A stretch of DNA of 61,098 bases from Paenibacillus sinensis. Lineage in GTDB: Bacteria > Bacillota > Bacilli > Paenibacillales > Paenibacillaceae. Positions 1 through 10,500 of the stretch are shown one piece after another. The notes under the pieces were generated by a model. The model had not been told where the DNA came from, searched no databases, and saw only the letters and a program-made list of their open reading frames with translations. The stretch is taken from the NCBI RefSeq assembly GCF_019904155.1, contig NZ_JAHCMB010000051.1, forward strand, positions 98,673 through 159,770, in the 5' to 3' direction. A program made the position numbers and the translations under genes. Each line of letters begins with the position of its first letter. Within the stretch, counting starts at the first letter, position 1.

Positions 1-1386
1 ATTGCATTGGTACTCGTACTTGGAGCGATTGCCCCCATGCTGGATGGAACGATGGTGAACATAGCACTGAATGATTTTTCCATGGCATTCCATGCCTCAC
101 TCGATAACATTCAATGGATCGTAACAGGCTATGTATTAGCTACAGGAATAGCCGTTCCCTTTTCTGGATGGCTCATTCAGCGATTTGATGGTAAAAAGGT
201 GTATATCGCCGCACAAATCGTTTTTCTCATGGGTTCGATTACCTCGGGACTATCCTGGAATTTATCTAGTATGGTTGTTTTCCGTGTGATTCAGGGCTTT
301 GGCGCAGGTTTGATTATTCCGCTGTTAACAACGTTATTAATGCAAGTATCCGAGCAAGAAAAAGTCGGCCGATTAATGTCTATCGTAGGCCTGCCCATAG
401 TTCTTGGACCAATCGTTGGACCCGTAATTGGCGGAGTGCTCGTAGATTATCTTTCCTGGCATTGGATTTTCTTCGTCAATGTTCCGGTTGTATTCATCTC
501 GTTATACTTTATAAACACCAAGCTGCCCAGCTTCCCGCCTGCCAATCAACAAGCAAGACTTGACTGGTTCGGAATCCTGATTCTCGGGGCCATTTCCGTC
601 AGTCTGATCTATGGGATCACTGAAGCCGCGCACAGAGCGGGTTTTAATAATACGAGAACGATATCGTTTATCCTTGTTGGTGCCTTATTGACGATCATTT
701 ATGCGATTTATGCTGTTAAAAATAAAAAGAATGTAGTTGTACCCTTGAATTTATTTAGACATAGAAGCTTTAGCGGGTCCTTTTGCGGCTTGTTTCTTGC
801 CGGGATTGGTACGAATGGTCCAATGCTGCTGCTGCCGCTTTTTTTCCAGAATGTTCGTAACGACTCCATCATTGTAGCTGCCTTATCCTTAATTCCACAG
901 GGAGTAGGGATGCTGATTGCAAGACCTCTAATTGGAAGAATGATTGACCGAATTGGTGCCAAGATTGTTGTCATTATTTCGATTGCCGTTTCACTAGCCG
1001 GGACGATTCCTTTTATTTGGGTCGATCAAAGCACGAACTATTGGACCATCGCCGCTATACTCCTAATTCGCGGTATCGGCGTTGGTGGCGTAACGCTCCC
1101 ATTAATGAGTGATGCCTATACTGGTTTGGCTAAAATGCAAATCCCGCAGGCCAGTATCGCTACCCGGATTATTCAAAACATCGGCGGCGCCTTCGGCTCA
1201 GCCGTATTGGCAACTATTGTCGCAAGCCAGATTAATCATGCAGCTCCGGATGTTGCCCAATTGACATCTGCGTATCAATCCGGCTTCTTAACAGCGAGTA
1301 TTCTCATTGTTGTCATGATCGTTCCTTCTTTATTCTTAACCAATAAGATGGCCTCAAAGGTTACTCCGAAGCAGCAAGGAAACTGA
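1..1386 (+). CDS. DHA2-family MFS multidrug efflux permease, 5' end outside window
   Basis: This is a proton-coupled export permease of the major facilitator superfamily, DHA2 (14-helix) type. The frame is open to base 1 (ATT GCA TTG...), so the N-terminus is missing; probably only about 10-20 residues, because the first helix motif LDGTMVNIAL, typical of DHA2 proteins, lies at the very start. Counting from the TTG at position 7, motif A (GWLIQRFDGKK) is at residues 54-64 and the proline/glycine-rich motif C (GLPIVLGPIVGPVIGG) is near residue 128. The remainder is a regular series of hydrophobic helices with short loops. The substrate cannot be read from sequence. The gene stands alone and converges on the histidine kinase at 1454. 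The family call is confident and the substrate is unknown. Confidence 0.88.
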   Translation: MALVLVLGAIAPMLDGTMVNIALNDFSMAFHASLDNIQWIVTGYVLATGIAVPFSGWLIQRFDGKKVYIAAQIVFLMGSITSGLSWNLSSMVVFRVIQGFGAGLIIPLLTTLLMQVSEQEKVGRLMSIVGLPIVLGPIVGPVIGGVLVDYLSWHWIFFVNVPVVFISLYFINTKLPSFPPANQQARLDWFGILILGAISVSLIYGITEAAHRAGFNNTRTISFILVGALLTIIYAIYAVKNKKNVVVPLNLFRHRSFSGSFCGLFLAGIGTNGPMLLLPLFFQNVRNDSIIVAALSLIPQGVGMLIARPLIGRMIDRIGAKIVVIISIAVSLAGTIPFIWVDQSTNYWTIAAILLIRGIGVGGVTLPLMSDAYTGLAKMQIPQASIATRIIQNIGGAFGSAVLATIVASQINHAAPDVAQLTSAYQSGFLTASILIVVMIVPSLFLTNKMASKVTPKQQGN

Positions 1387-1410
1387 TCTTTTTAGAGTTT
1401 TAAAAAGAAA

Positions 1411-1442
1411 GGCGTATGATCTCATTTCTGGGATCATACGCC
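1411..1442 (-). terminator. Rho-independent terminator of the PAS histidine kinase gene
   Basis: A 14-bp stem (GGCGTATGATCTCA, TTTC loop, matching right arm) is followed on the minus strand by a T-rich run (TTTCTTTTTAAAAC). It lies 12 bp past the kinase stop codon. It could also stop plus-strand readthrough from the permease, but the plus-strand tail is not T-rich. Confidence 0.85.
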
Positions 1443-1453
1443 AATTCGATGTA

Positions 1454-3052
1454 TTAATAGCTTTCTGCAATTTCGACTTCCGCGCCAACCTCCGCCTCTT
1501 CCTTTACGAAGGGAAGCATGAACCGGAAGATGGAGCCGCGGTTCTCTTCGCTCTCCACAAAGATCGTTCCGCCCATAAGCTCCACAAGCTGCTTGCAGAT
1601 GGCGAGACCGAGCCCGGTCCCTCCGTATTTGCGATTAATCGTCGGATGAAGCTGCGAGAAGGACTGGAACAGCAGTCCAAGCTTGTCCTCCGCAATGCCG
1701 ACTCCGGTATCCCGGACCGAAAACTCCAGCAGATAATTCGGAGAATGGGGCAGCAGGATATTTTTGACCGACAACGTTATGCTTCCATGCTCGGTGAATT
1801 TCAGCGCGTTCCCCACCAGGTTCACGATGATTTGCCGCAGCCGGCTTGGATCGGATGTAACCATCTCAGGGACACTGGTGTCTGCCCACCAGCGCAGCGC
1901 CAGCCCCTTCTCCTCTGCCTTGGGCATGAACAGATCAATCACGCTTTCGATCATGGTTCGAAGTTCGAATTGTTCGGGCTCAAGCGGCAGCTTGCCGGCT
2001 TCGATTTTGCTGAAATCCAGGATGTCGTTCAGAATGGTCAGCAGACTATAGCTGCTGCTCCGGAGAATTTCCGCATAGGTCCGCTGGTCCTCATCCAGCT
2101 CGCTGTCAAGCAGCAGATCGGTCATCCCGATCATGCCATTCATTGGCGTCCGGATCTCATGGCTGATCATCGCCAGAAAATCCGATTTCGCGCGTGAAGC
2201 CTGCTCCGCCGACTCCTTGGCCCGCATGGTCTCCCGCTCGTTCGTAATATCGCTGAAAGCAACAACCACGCCTTCGAGCTGGCCGAACTCCATAATCGGC
2301 GAGACCCGGTAATTGACCCAGAAGCTCGTTCCGTCCTTCCTCCAAAAGATCTCCTCGCTCATCCCGCGCGAGATACCGTCCCCAATCGTCTGACGGATCG
2401 GACATTCCTTCGGACAGTATCTGGAACCGTCAGGACGCGTGTGATGGATGTGATTGAGACTGTCCAGGCCGATCAATTCATCACTCTCATAGCCGAGCAT
2501 AAGCAGAGCTGTCTTATTGACGAAGAGAACCTTGCCGTCCCGGTCCAGTCCGAAGACCCCCTCTGTAACGGAGTTCAGAATCAGCCCGGTCTGATCCTGG
2601 AATCCGGTAGTCCGGAGGCCCTGATCTGCGGCGGAAAGGCTTGCCGGCTTCTCAGGCTCATCACCTGCGTCCGTGGCAGTATTGCGGGCTACGGCGAACA
2701 CACCCACGACCTCTTCGTCATGACGGATCGGAAGATAGGTTACCTCAACGGAAGCGACGTTGCCGATTCTCTGAATGTACTTGATCTTCACGGAGGATGT
2801 CTGTCCTTCGCAGGCTTGCTCGAAAGAGTCGGAAGCTTCGTTGCGGCTGCCGAACAGGAGCGCACGCTCCCAATACTCGGAAATCTGTTCGGGTAGGGAT
2901 TCTTCCAGTCTCATTGCTGCTGCGTTGGCACCCACGCAGTGGCCTTGAAGATTCAATACGAAAATACAAGCGGGGTCGATTTCGAATAATGCTTTGTAGG
3001 CGCTATCTTCGGCGATTAACCGTTTTAAGAGATCATCTGTGTCCTTGTCCAC
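1454..3052 (-). CDS. Soluble PAS-PAS sensor histidine kinase (orphan)
   Basis: Cytoplasmic sensor kinase of 532 residues with no membrane segment. In order: a PAS-like domain (about residues 15-125), a second PAS domain (about 155-270) with the CPKECPI cysteine pair often seen in PAS_4-type sensors, a HisKA domain with phospho-acceptor H298 (SHEIRTP), and a HATPase_c domain with N box (LVGNALKF), G1 (DTGVGI) and G2 (GGTGLGLAI) motifs. The sequence style is that of hybrid kinases, but there is no receiver domain and no response regulator next to it, so its partner is encoded elsewhere. The start is GTG with GAAAGGAAG about 7 bases upstream. The two cysteines could bind metal or respond to redox; that part is inference. 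Confidence 0.9.
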   Translation of the reverse strand: MDKDTDDLLKRLIAEDSAYKALFEIDPACIFVLNLQGHCVGANAAAMRLEESLPEQISEYWERALLFGSRNEASDSFEQACEGQTSSVKIKYIQRIGNVASVEVTYLPIRHDEEVVGVFAVARNTATDAGDEPEKPASLSAADQGLRTTGFQDQTGLILNSVTEGVFGLDRDGKVLFVNKTALLMLGYESDELIGLDSLNHIHHTRPDGSRYCPKECPIRQTIGDGISRGMSEEIFWRKDGTSFWVNYRVSPIMEFGQLEGVVVAFSDITNERETMRAKESAEQASRAKSDFLAMISHEIRTPMNGMIGMTDLLLDSELDEDQRTYAEILRSSSYSLLTILNDILDFSKIEAGKLPLEPEQFELRTMIESVIDLFMPKAEEKGLALRWWADTSVPEMVTSDPSRLRQIIVNLVGNALKFTEHGSITLSVKNILLPHSPNYLLEFSVRDTGVGIAEDKLGLLFQSFSQLHPTINRKYGGTGLGLAICKQLVELMGGTIFVESEENRGSIFRFMLPFVKEEAEVGAEVEIAESY

Positions 3053-3159
3053 GGTCCAACTTCCTTTCTAAGGTAACTCCCTTCGCCTCCGATCGACTTG
3101 TACCGGCCTTATTCATGGTCCCCTCCAAAAGGCGAAAATCGTCATTATATGTAGAATAC

Positions 3160-3478
3160 CAGTAGAATTTAAGCTTATTATATCAAAAACTCCTGAATTA
3201 TTTATCCGATTATTTTGGCTATTTAATGGGAAGGAAGGCCCATCTTTGTATGCGAAATCCTCGCTTGGTCCTGTATGGCCGGCAATTCGTTCATCCGGTT
3301 CAAGCTAATCGGTCGCAGGAACAAATTCCTGCTTGTGATGGAGAGAGCGCTATCCTTAGTCGAGTGATCCTACAAATGGGATAGAGCTTAAGGAACCGGG
3401 GTGATTATATCTGGTAAGCCTGGGTTAACGAACCATAGCCGGATTGCGATATTCTGTAAGCGGTGCTCATGCAAACAA
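3160..3478 (+). ncRNA. Unidentified structured-looking gene-free stretch, possible small RNA
   Basis: No convincing protein frame is present between the kinase start (3052) and the TetR gene (3632). The stretch contains several short hairpins on the plus strand: GCAGGAA/TTCCTGC at 3315-3332, GCTATCC/GGATAG at 3349-3384, and GGTT/AACC near 3423-3433. It ends in a strong plus-strand terminator at 3479-3520. No plus-strand gene precedes that terminator, so a short non-coding transcript is possible. I do not recognise a known RNA family; it is not a T-box, SAM-I, TPP or cobalamin element. No clear promoter was found. Confidence 0.3.
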
Positions 3479-3520
3479 GCTCTCCACGAACGATATGTTA
3501 TCGTTTATGGAGAGCTTTTT
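3479..3520 (+). terminator. Rho-independent terminator, plus strand, no annotated gene upstream
   Basis: The stem GCTCTCCA/TGGAGAGC is extended by AACGATA/TATCGTT with a short loop, and is followed directly by TTTTT. It is a textbook terminator, but there is no plus-strand protein gene upstream of it. Confidence 0.85.
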
Positions 3521-3595
3521 CATTGAAATGGAAATAAGGCCCGTTTCCACAAAGCAGTTGGAGCGGAGCTTTTAGGATAAAAATGTGGTAGAAAC

Positions 3596-3626
3596 CGCCC
3601 ATCTGAAACCCGGATGAGCGTTTTTT
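3596..3626 (+). terminator. Second plus-strand terminator-like hairpin
   Basis: CGCCCATC pairs with GATGAGCG (one mismatch), followed by TTTTTT at 3621-3626. It lies just past the stop codon of the minus-strand TetR gene, so its T-run does not serve that gene. It may back up the terminator at 3479-3520. Confidence 0.55.
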
Positions 3627-3631
3627 ACATT

Positions 3632-4312
3632 CTACTTCTCCTGCTCCTTTATCACCTGCTCAATCCCCAATAGGATCAAATTCACTCCGAACTCAAAAGC
3701 CCCGTCGGTCCCCATCAGATCGAACAACCCGCTCTTGAACAGCCTCCGGAACAGTCCTGCTTCAGTCTCGCTCATGGAATCCAGAAGGCGGTCCATCTCA
3801 CCTTCCGAAAGCACCCCCTGCTCCTTAATAATAGCGGAGACATTGCGCTGATGCTGATAATCGTCCAATACGAAGAAGAAGACGTAGTTCACAAGCGTTA
3901 GAACCGCTTGAAGTTTTTGTTCCTCCTTAAGTGGCGTTGATTCCACGCAGAGCAGCATACGGTTGGTGAACCGGATAAGATCCGGTTCGTGAGGCAGCGT
4001 CAGCATCATGAGCTGCGTGGAGCAGGGATAGCGGCTGAGTACGCTACGTACCGTTACCGCAAGCCCCGTCAGTTGCTCCTTCCAATCCCCCTCAGAGTGG
4101 AACTCCTCCATGATAACTTTAGATACATGGTTGGCCAGACGGTAGTAGAGTTTCTGTTTGCTCTTGAAATACCAGTACAGAGAGGGAGCCTGAATTCCGA
4201 GCCGGTCAGCCAATCGCCTCATGCTGAATTTCTCGATGTCATCCTCCCCCAGAAGCTCCCAAGAGGTCTCCAGTATCCTGTCCTCCGAAATCTGAGGCTG
4301 CTGCTTTTTCAT
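3632..4312 (-). CDS. TetR/AcrR-family transcriptional repressor of the divergent MATE pump
   Basis: A 226-residue TetR-type repressor. The N-terminal helix-turn-helix is at about residues 8-55 (RILETSWELL...FSMRRLADRLGIQAPSLYWYFKSK). The rest is the helical ligand and dimerisation domain, which resembles the TetR class C-terminal domain (tetracycline-type repressors). It is divergent from the MATE transporter at 4446; the 130-bp gap holds three copies of a 13-bp operator-like sequence. The expected model is repression of both genes, relieved by a pump substrate. That model is inferred from the arrangement, and the ligand is unknown. Confidence 0.9.
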   Translation of the reverse strand: MKKQQPQISEDRILETSWELLGEDDIEKFSMRRLADRLGIQAPSLYWYFKSKQKLYYRLANHVSKVIMEEFHSEGDWKEQLTGLAVTVRSVLSRYPCSTQLMMLTLPHEPDLIRFTNRMLLCVESTPLKEEQKLQAVLTLVNYVFFFVLDDYQHQRNVSAIIKEQGVLSEGEMDRLLDSMSETEAGLFRRLFKSGLFDLMGTDGAFEFGVNLILLGIEQVIKEQEK

Positions 4313-4330
4313 CGATATCCGCCCTTTTAT

Positions 4331-4412
4331 CTAACAGTGTAAGTTTATGCTTTACAGGTCAATAGGTTCATGATATCATCTAACACTGTAAGGTTCAACC
4401 TAACACTGTTAG
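4331..4412. promoter_or_regulatory. Three TetR-type operator copies between the repressor and the MATE gene
   Basis: Near-palindromic 13-mers occur at 4331-4343 (CTAACAGTGTAAG), 4380-4392 (CTAACACTGTAAG) and 4400-4412 (CTAACACTGTTAG, a perfect dyad around its central base). The first abuts the repressor gene start and the last two, 20 bp apart, precede the MATE gene. Recurrence of one sequence at exactly the divergent promoter strongly suggests binding sites for the adjacent TetR protein. Confidence 0.8.
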
Positions 4413-4445
4413 ACAATCATATTTATTAAGAAAGTGGTGACCCAC

Positions 4446-5798
4446 ATGGATGCAGAAAACCTCCATTATTTTGAACAAGCGCCGGTCGCAAAAGCCGTAG
4501 CTCACTTCGCTGTCCCGATGATGCTGGGCATGTCAATGAGTGTCATATACTCAATCTTGAACGCCTATTTCCTTGGTACACTGGGCAGCACGGTTATATT
4601 AACCGCACTTGCACTGACCTTGCCGTTATTCGCGGTCATTATGGCGCTAGGCAACTTGATTGGCATGGGCAGCGGTACATTCATCTCCCGTTTGATGGGC
4701 GAGAAGAGAAATGATGATGTCAAGCATGTGTCTTCCTTTGCCTTTTACAGCAGCTTAATTATTGGTCTTATTGTGATGGCTGTCGGCCTCCCGTTGATCA
4801 ATCCGATCGTTCATGGCCTGGGGGCAACGCCCGAATCCTTCGGTTTTACAAAAGATTATGTCACCGTTATGCTCATTGGTTCACCATTCGTCGTATTATG
4901 CTTCACGCTGGAGAATATCGTGCGCTCGGAGGGTGCGGCAATTGCGTCGATGTCTGGTATGATTCTCAGTGTTGTCGTGAACATTATTCTCGATGCATTA
5001 GTCATCTTCGTCTTCCATTGGGGCGTGATCGGCGTTGCTTCTGCTACGGTCATTTCCAACCTGGTTGCGAGTGTATTCTATATTTTCCATATGGGATATA
5101 AGAGTCCATTCCTGACTGTCTCCTTTAGATGGTTCAAGGTTACCAGAGACATTCTGAGCAATGTATTCAAGATCGGAGTTCCCGTCTTTGTTATGAGTAT
5201 CTTCATGGGTGCAATGTCACTCGTCTTTAACTATTTTCTTGTCGAGTATGGAGATCAGGCCGTAGCGGCTTACGGTGTTTCATCACGTTTAATGCAATTC
5301 CCTGAATTTATTCTGATGGGCTTGTGCGAGGGTGTCGTGCCGTTGATCGCCTTTTCTTTTACAGCGAACAAATTACGAATGAAGCATACCATCGGATTCA
5401 CGATCAAAACGATTGCCGCGTTAGCAGTCGTGTTCGGCATCATCGTCTATCTGACTTCCGACCAGCTAATTGGTTTATTTACGAATGACCCGCAATTGAT
5501 TGAAATGGGCAGCTATATTCTGCATGTGACGTTCCTATCCTTATTCATCTCGGGAATAACCGCGCTGTTCACGGGAATCTTCCAGGCAACTGCGCAGGGA
5601 ACCGCCGCATTCATCATGTCAATTATTCAAGGAATCACTCTGATTCCCGTGTTGTATATTGCCAATCGAATGAATGGCTTCCACGGGGTGGTCTGGTCGC
5701 TCGTCATTGCGGAGGCCGTTTCATTCCTTGTTGGAGCCATCATGCTGTACGCTCTGCGGACTAAATTGCAGCCGGATTTGGAGAGTTTGGTGCAGTAG
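4446..5798 (+). CDS. MATE-family multidrug efflux transporter (MepA-like)
   Basis: A 450-residue polytopic protein with about 12 helices in two similar halves, typical of Na+- or H+-coupled MATE exporters. It resembles the MepA branch: an N-terminal PMMLGMSMSVIYSILNAYFLG segment, the GMGSGTFISRLMG loop, and a second-half FPEFILMGLCEGVVPLIAF segment. The ATG at 4446 is preferred over the in-frame GTG at 4434 because AAGTGGTGA then sits at normal spacing upstream. Expression is probably controlled by the adjacent TetR through the operators at 4331-4412. The substrate cannot be told. Confidence 0.9.
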   Translation: MDAENLHYFEQAPVAKAVAHFAVPMMLGMSMSVIYSILNAYFLGTLGSTVILTALALTLPLFAVIMALGNLIGMGSGTFISRLMGEKRNDDVKHVSSFAFYSSLIIGLIVMAVGLPLINPIVHGLGATPESFGFTKDYVTVMLIGSPFVVLCFTLENIVRSEGAAIASMSGMILSVVVNIILDALVIFVFHWGVIGVASATVISNLVASVFYIFHMGYKSPFLTVSFRWFKVTRDILSNVFKIGVPVFVMSIFMGAMSLVFNYFLVEYGDQAVAAYGVSSRLMQFPEFILMGLCEGVVPLIAFSFTANKLRMKHTIGFTIKTIAALAVVFGIIVYLTSDQLIGLFTNDPQLIEMGSYILHVTFLSLFISGITALFTGIFQATAQGTAAFIMSIIQGITLIPVLYIANRMNGFHGVVWSLVIAEAVSFLVGAIMLYALRTKLQPDLESLVQ

Positions 5799-5994
5799 GA
5801 AAGAAGCTTATAGCACGCAAGGAACACCTTGCAGCTGGTTTTACTGATAAGCAGTAACAGCGAATGACATCCATTATCTTCAGGGACGATGATGTGTTAT
5901 CTCAACTCGCATGAAGTTTACTTCGATGCTTGTTATTTCGCGAATACAGAGCTTTCTCATTATATCTTCTGGGGTATCGACCCAGACACAGAAT

Positions 5995-6033
5995 AACCGG
6001 CAATCACCGTAACAGGCTGATCGCCGGTTTTTA
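5995..6033 (+). terminator. Rho-independent terminator downstream of the MATE gene
   Basis: AACCGGC pairs with GCCGGTT, with an inner TCA/TGA pairing, followed by TTTTTAATT. It lies about 200 bp past the MATE stop codon. I see no gene in the intervening 5799-5994. Confidence 0.7.
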
Positions 6034-6126
6034 ATTGGAATCGGTCCCGGCTAAGCAAAATCCCCCCGTCTCCAGCATATACATCTGGTAAGCCGCTTAA
6101 GGCACAGGTGGAAAGGAGATGGGTGC

Positions 6127-7527
6127 ATGCCCAGCGATGAAATACAGGCGCTCGAACGGGCGATAGCCGAGATCACCGAGATTGCCAAAGGATTCGGCCT
6201 CGATTTCTACCCCATGCGTTACGAAATTTGCCCCGCCGACATTATTTACACCTTCGGCGCGTACGGCATGCCGACGCGCTTCGGCCACTGGAGCTTCGGG
6301 AAGACCTTTCATAAAATGAAATCCCAGTATGATTTCGGTCTCAGCAAAATTTACGAGTTGGTGATTAACTCCAATCCGTGCTACGCCTTTCTGCTCGATG
6401 GTAATTCGCTCGTCCAGAACAAACTGATCGTCGCTCACGTGCTCGCCCACTGTGATTTCTTCAAGAACAACGCCCGCTTCTCCCAGACGAACCGCGACAT
6501 GGTCGAGAGTATGTCGGCCACGGCCGACCGGATTGCCGAATATTCCGTCAGTTATGGGACCGAGACGGTGGAGAATTTCATCGACGCAGTGCTGTCCATC
6601 CAGGAGCATATCGATCCCAGCCTGATCCAGCAAGCCCGGCCGGTCAAGAGCTACTATGAACGGGAGCGTCAGAACGAGCAGAGCGGGAAGAAGCGCAATG
6701 AGCAGAAGCCCGGACCTTACGACGATCTCTGGAGGATCAGCCAGCAGGATTCGACCGCCAAGCCGGAGCAGGCGCCGCTGCAAGGTAGCTTCAAAGCTTT
6801 TCCCCCCGAGCCGGAGAAGGATGTCGTCTGGTTCATCCAGCAGTATTCCAACTGCCTCGCAGACTGGCAGCGCGACATCATGACGATGCTGCGTGACGAG
6901 ATGCTCTATTTCTGGCCGCAGATGGAAACGAAGATCATGAACGAAGGCTGGGCATCCTACTGGCATCAGCGCATTATGCGCGAGCTTGATCTTACTTCCG
7001 AGGAGACGATCGAGTTCGCGAAACTGAACTCCGCAGTGGTCCAGCCTTCCCGCCAGAGCCTGAATCCTTATTATCTCGGCCTCAAAATTCTCGAGGACAT
7101 CGAGCGCCGCTGGGATCGCGAGAAGCTGTTCGAGGTCCGGGAGCTGGATTCGGATATTTCCTTCATCCGCAGCTATATGACCAAAGAGCTGGTCGAGGAT
7201 CTCGACCTCTACGTCTTTGAGAAGAAAGGCCCGGAATGGAAAATCACCGACAAAGCCTGGGAGAATGTCCGGGACCAGCTGGTCCAGGCCCGCATCAACG
7301 GCGGTTCCCCTTATCTAGTCGTTCAGGACGGCGACTATGAGCGTAACGGAGAACTGTATATCGCCCATCATTATGAGGGGATCGAGCTGGATTTGAAGTA
7401 TCTGGAGCGCACGCTCCCGCATATCTGCACGCTATGGGGCAGGACTGTCCATCTGGAAACCGTGGTGGAAGACAAAAAGGCGCTGTTCTCCTATGATGGC
7501 AAAAAGGTGCTGAGAAAGTTTCTGTGA
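6127..7527 (+). CDS. spoVR: SpoVR-family sporulation (cortex) protein
   Basis: A 466-residue protein of the SpoVR/YcgB family, essentially the length of the Bacillus subtilis protein. In B. subtilis SpoVR is made in the mother cell and contributes to spore cortex formation; the biochemical activity is not established. Family hallmarks seen here include the [16 protein letters not shown] segment near residue 275, the [18 protein letters not shown] segment and the C-terminal LYIAHHYEG...[11 protein letters not shown] region. The start is ATG with AAGGAGATGG upstream. In many bacteria spoVR lies with prkA and yhbH; here prkA is about 10 kb away and yhbH is absent from the window. A CATATACAT motif in the upstream gap loosely resembles a sigma-E/K -10 element. 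Confidence 0.95.
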   Translation: MPSDEIQALERAIAEITEIAKGFGLDFYPMRYEICPADIIYTFGAYGMPTRFGHWSFGKTFHKMKSQYDFGLSKIYELVINSNPCYAFLLDGNSLVQNKLIVAHVLAHCDFFKNNARFSQTNRDMVESMSATADRIAEYSVSYGTETVENFIDAVLSIQEHIDPSLIQQARPVKSYYERERQNEQSGKKRNEQKPGPYDDLWRISQQDSTAKPEQAPLQGSFKAFPPEPEKDVVWFIQQYSNCLADWQRDIMTMLRDEMLYFWPQMETKIMNEGWASYWHQRIMRELDLTSEETIEFAKLNSAVVQPSRQSLNPYYLGLKILEDIERRWDREKLFEVRELDSDISFIRSYMTKELVEDLDLYVFEKKGPEWKITDKAWENVRDQLVQARINGGSPYLVVQDGDYERNGELYIAHHYEGIELDLKYLERTLPHICTLWGRTVHLETVVEDKKALFSYDGKKVLRKFL

Positions 7528-7533
7528 TGCCAA

Positions 7534-7567
7534 AAAATCCTATGAGACCTCTGTCTCATAGGATTTT
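7534..7567. terminator. Bidirectional terminator between spoVR and the SLH protein gene
   Basis: A perfect 15-bp stem (AAAATCCTATGAGAC, CTCT loop, matching right arm) has A/T-rich ends on both sides, so it can serve both converging genes. Confidence 0.88.
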
Positions 7568-7579
7568 CCACACCCTTTT

Positions 7580-10500
7580 TTATATCACAATGTTCAATAC
7601 AGCAGGACTGGATACCCCGTTAATTACGGAGAAGACATACGATAGTGGAGTGTTCACAAATATCTCTTCATTCATGTAGGTCGTCACTTCGTAAGTACCT
7701 TCTGGCAGGTACGAGTCAATCCGGCCATCGGTTACCCGCAGCATATAGAATAAGCCTCTGGTTGTATCCCGAATGATGACACGCCCGTACCTGGCTGCCG
7801 TTCCATCTGCCAACGCCACTGTACCGACAATATTGTTGTTCCTTATCTTAATATCTAACGGAGCCGGCACCATTATGCCGTCAATTACCGAGAACACATA
7901 TGAAATTGGAATGGAACCAAAATCATCACTGTTAACCGTGCAACTATATGCTTCAAAGATCCCATCAGGAATATAGGCACTAAATTGGCCGTTCCTCACT
8001 TCGGCGCTAAAGTAAGCATAGGTCGAATTGGCAACTGTACCTCGAATGGCAAGCGTTCCGTTACCCACCGCATTTCCATTCTCATATGCCACTGTACCGA
8101 CCAGATTCTTGCTCATAATCTTTACGTTTAGTGATGCCGGAACGGATTGTCCGTTAACGACCGAGAATACATAGGATATCGGAGCGGACTCATTGGTAGC
8201 TGAATTCAAATATCTGCTGATCTTATATTCTCCGTCAGGTAAATACAGACTGAACTGACCGCTGCCGACTTGAATATTAAAATAAGTTGAACCCGTCGCT
8301 GTGCTGCGTACTACCATTGATCCATTGACTGCTGCTGTCCCATCCTCATAAGCTACAGAACCCGCCACATTCTTGTTTTTAATCGTGATGTTCAATGGAC
8401 TGGGATCAAACTTTCCATTTACTACCGAGAACGTATTCCACAGCTGAGCGGTCTCCTGTGTGTCATGATCATAGTAACTGAATACTTGGTAATTTCCATC
8501 CGGCAGATTCAATCGAAACTTTCCGTTGATCACTTTGGGACTATAGATTAAGGAGTTCGAACTGGTGCTCCGGATAGACAGACCTCCGCTTCTCACTGCC
8601 GTCCCGTCTTCCCTGGTTACCGTGCCGATAACATTCTTATTCTGAAGAACAAGTCTGAGCGAATCCGGTGCCATCTTTCCGTCCATAATAGTAAAGGCAT
8701 ACGACACGTCGGTCGTTTCATACTGGTCCGCGTTGTAAATCCGATATACCTCATGTCTTCCATCCGGCAGATTGAGTTTGAATTGACCATCCTTCACGTC
8801 AGCATTGTAGAAGCTATAACTTCCATCATTATTTGCAGTTCGAATATATATACTTCCACTGCTTATCGGTGTGCCGTCTTCGTAAGCCACCTCGCCCGAT
8901 ACTTTGGTTATGACCATCTTCAACAGGCTTGGAGTAGACTTCCCGTCAATTACCGAAAAACTATGGGAAAGCCAGATACTCTGATTCAAATCGTAATACT
9001 GGAACAGTGTGTATTGACCATCGGGTAAAAACAGATTAAATGTGCCGTTCTTGATTTCAACATAATACTGCTTGATGCTGGCCGGATCCGCATTAATCGA
9101 TTTGATCCATACCTCCCCGCCTCCAGGTATTGTCCCGTCTGCAAAAACCAGGGAACCTGATACGTTATTGGATTTAAGATTGATCTTAATCGGGTTCGGA
9201 GCCGAAATGCCGCCCTTTACCGATATGCTATACACAAATTGGCGTGAATCCAAATATTTACTTGCCTTGAACTCGTACACTTCGTACTCGCCATCCGGCA
9301 GGTACAGACTGAACTGTCCATTCACGACCTTGGGATAATAATTCGAATGGGCGGAATCTGTTCTCCGAATTGAAATAGACCCATCGGTCGCCGGAGTGCC
9401 GTCTTCATAGGCAATTGTTCCAAGTACATTCTTACTATTGACAACGATTTTGAGCGGGTCCGGGGTGGCCTTCCCGTCAACTACCGAGAACGAACCGGAC
9501 AGTTCTGTGCTCTCTTGGGCTTGCTGATCGGAATAGGTATTCACTTCATACTCCCCATCCGGCAAGTATTGTCTAAACTCCCCATCATTAACTTGGAGAA
9601 AATAAGAAGCATCGTTCGCTTTGGAACGCACCGTCAAGACCCCACTGTCTGCCAGCATCCCATCCTCGTTAACAACGATTCCATGAACATTGCGGGCCTT
9701 CAGAACAATGTTCACCGGATTGGGGCTGCTAATCCCCCCCGTTACGGTAAAATCATAAGACAGTTGCATATTTTCATGTTTGTAGAAGTTATACAGGGAA
9801 TCCGCTCTATAGGTCCCGTCCGGCAAGTAAACACTGAACCGGCCGTCTTTTACATTGACAGAGTAAATACCGATTGAACCGTCTGAAATCTTTCCACTCA
9901 CGGAAATACTGCCATAGGCAATAAATGAACCATCTTCATAGCCGATCGTTCCCGCTACATTACTGGTTCGCAGAGTTATGTTAAGAGTATGATCCGGTAC
10001 TCCGTTGTTGACGTGAAATATCTCAGACAGATAGGTGGATAATCCCGTCTCCGAATTGTAGTAGCTGGTGACCCGATAGGGTCCATCCGGCAGATACAGA
10101 TTAAAATCACCGTTCTTGACAGTGGCTACATAATTCGAATTATCGGCATATAGAATATTCAGCGTGCCTGCGGATACAACACTCCCGTCTTCGTTGGTGA
10201 CCTTACCGGACACATTGCTGCGGGGAATTGTAACGTTCAGCGGGTTGGGGTTCATTTGACCACCCGATGCCTTGAAAACATAATTGAACGAAATACTCTC
10301 CCCGCTGACCGAATTGTAATAACTACGGACACGGTATGAATCATCAGGCAGATAAACCGTAAATTTGCCGTTCTTCACGAGCGGGAAGTAAGAATATAAG
10401 CCGGATAAGCTGGAAATGGAGACATAACCGTCGCTAATGATGCTCCCGTCTTCATTGTGCAGCGTGCCCTCATACTTGTCGGGCAGAACAATTTGAAGCG

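Noticed and set aside
3300..3480. c-di-AMP (ydaO) riboswitch
   Set aside because: AACCGGGGTGAT loosely recalls the ydaO core, but the surrounding conserved strings are absent and no gene lies downstream on that strand.
4434..4445. GTG start for the MATE gene
   Set aside because: Using it would place the ribosome binding sequence inside the coding region; the ATG at 4446 has proper spacing.
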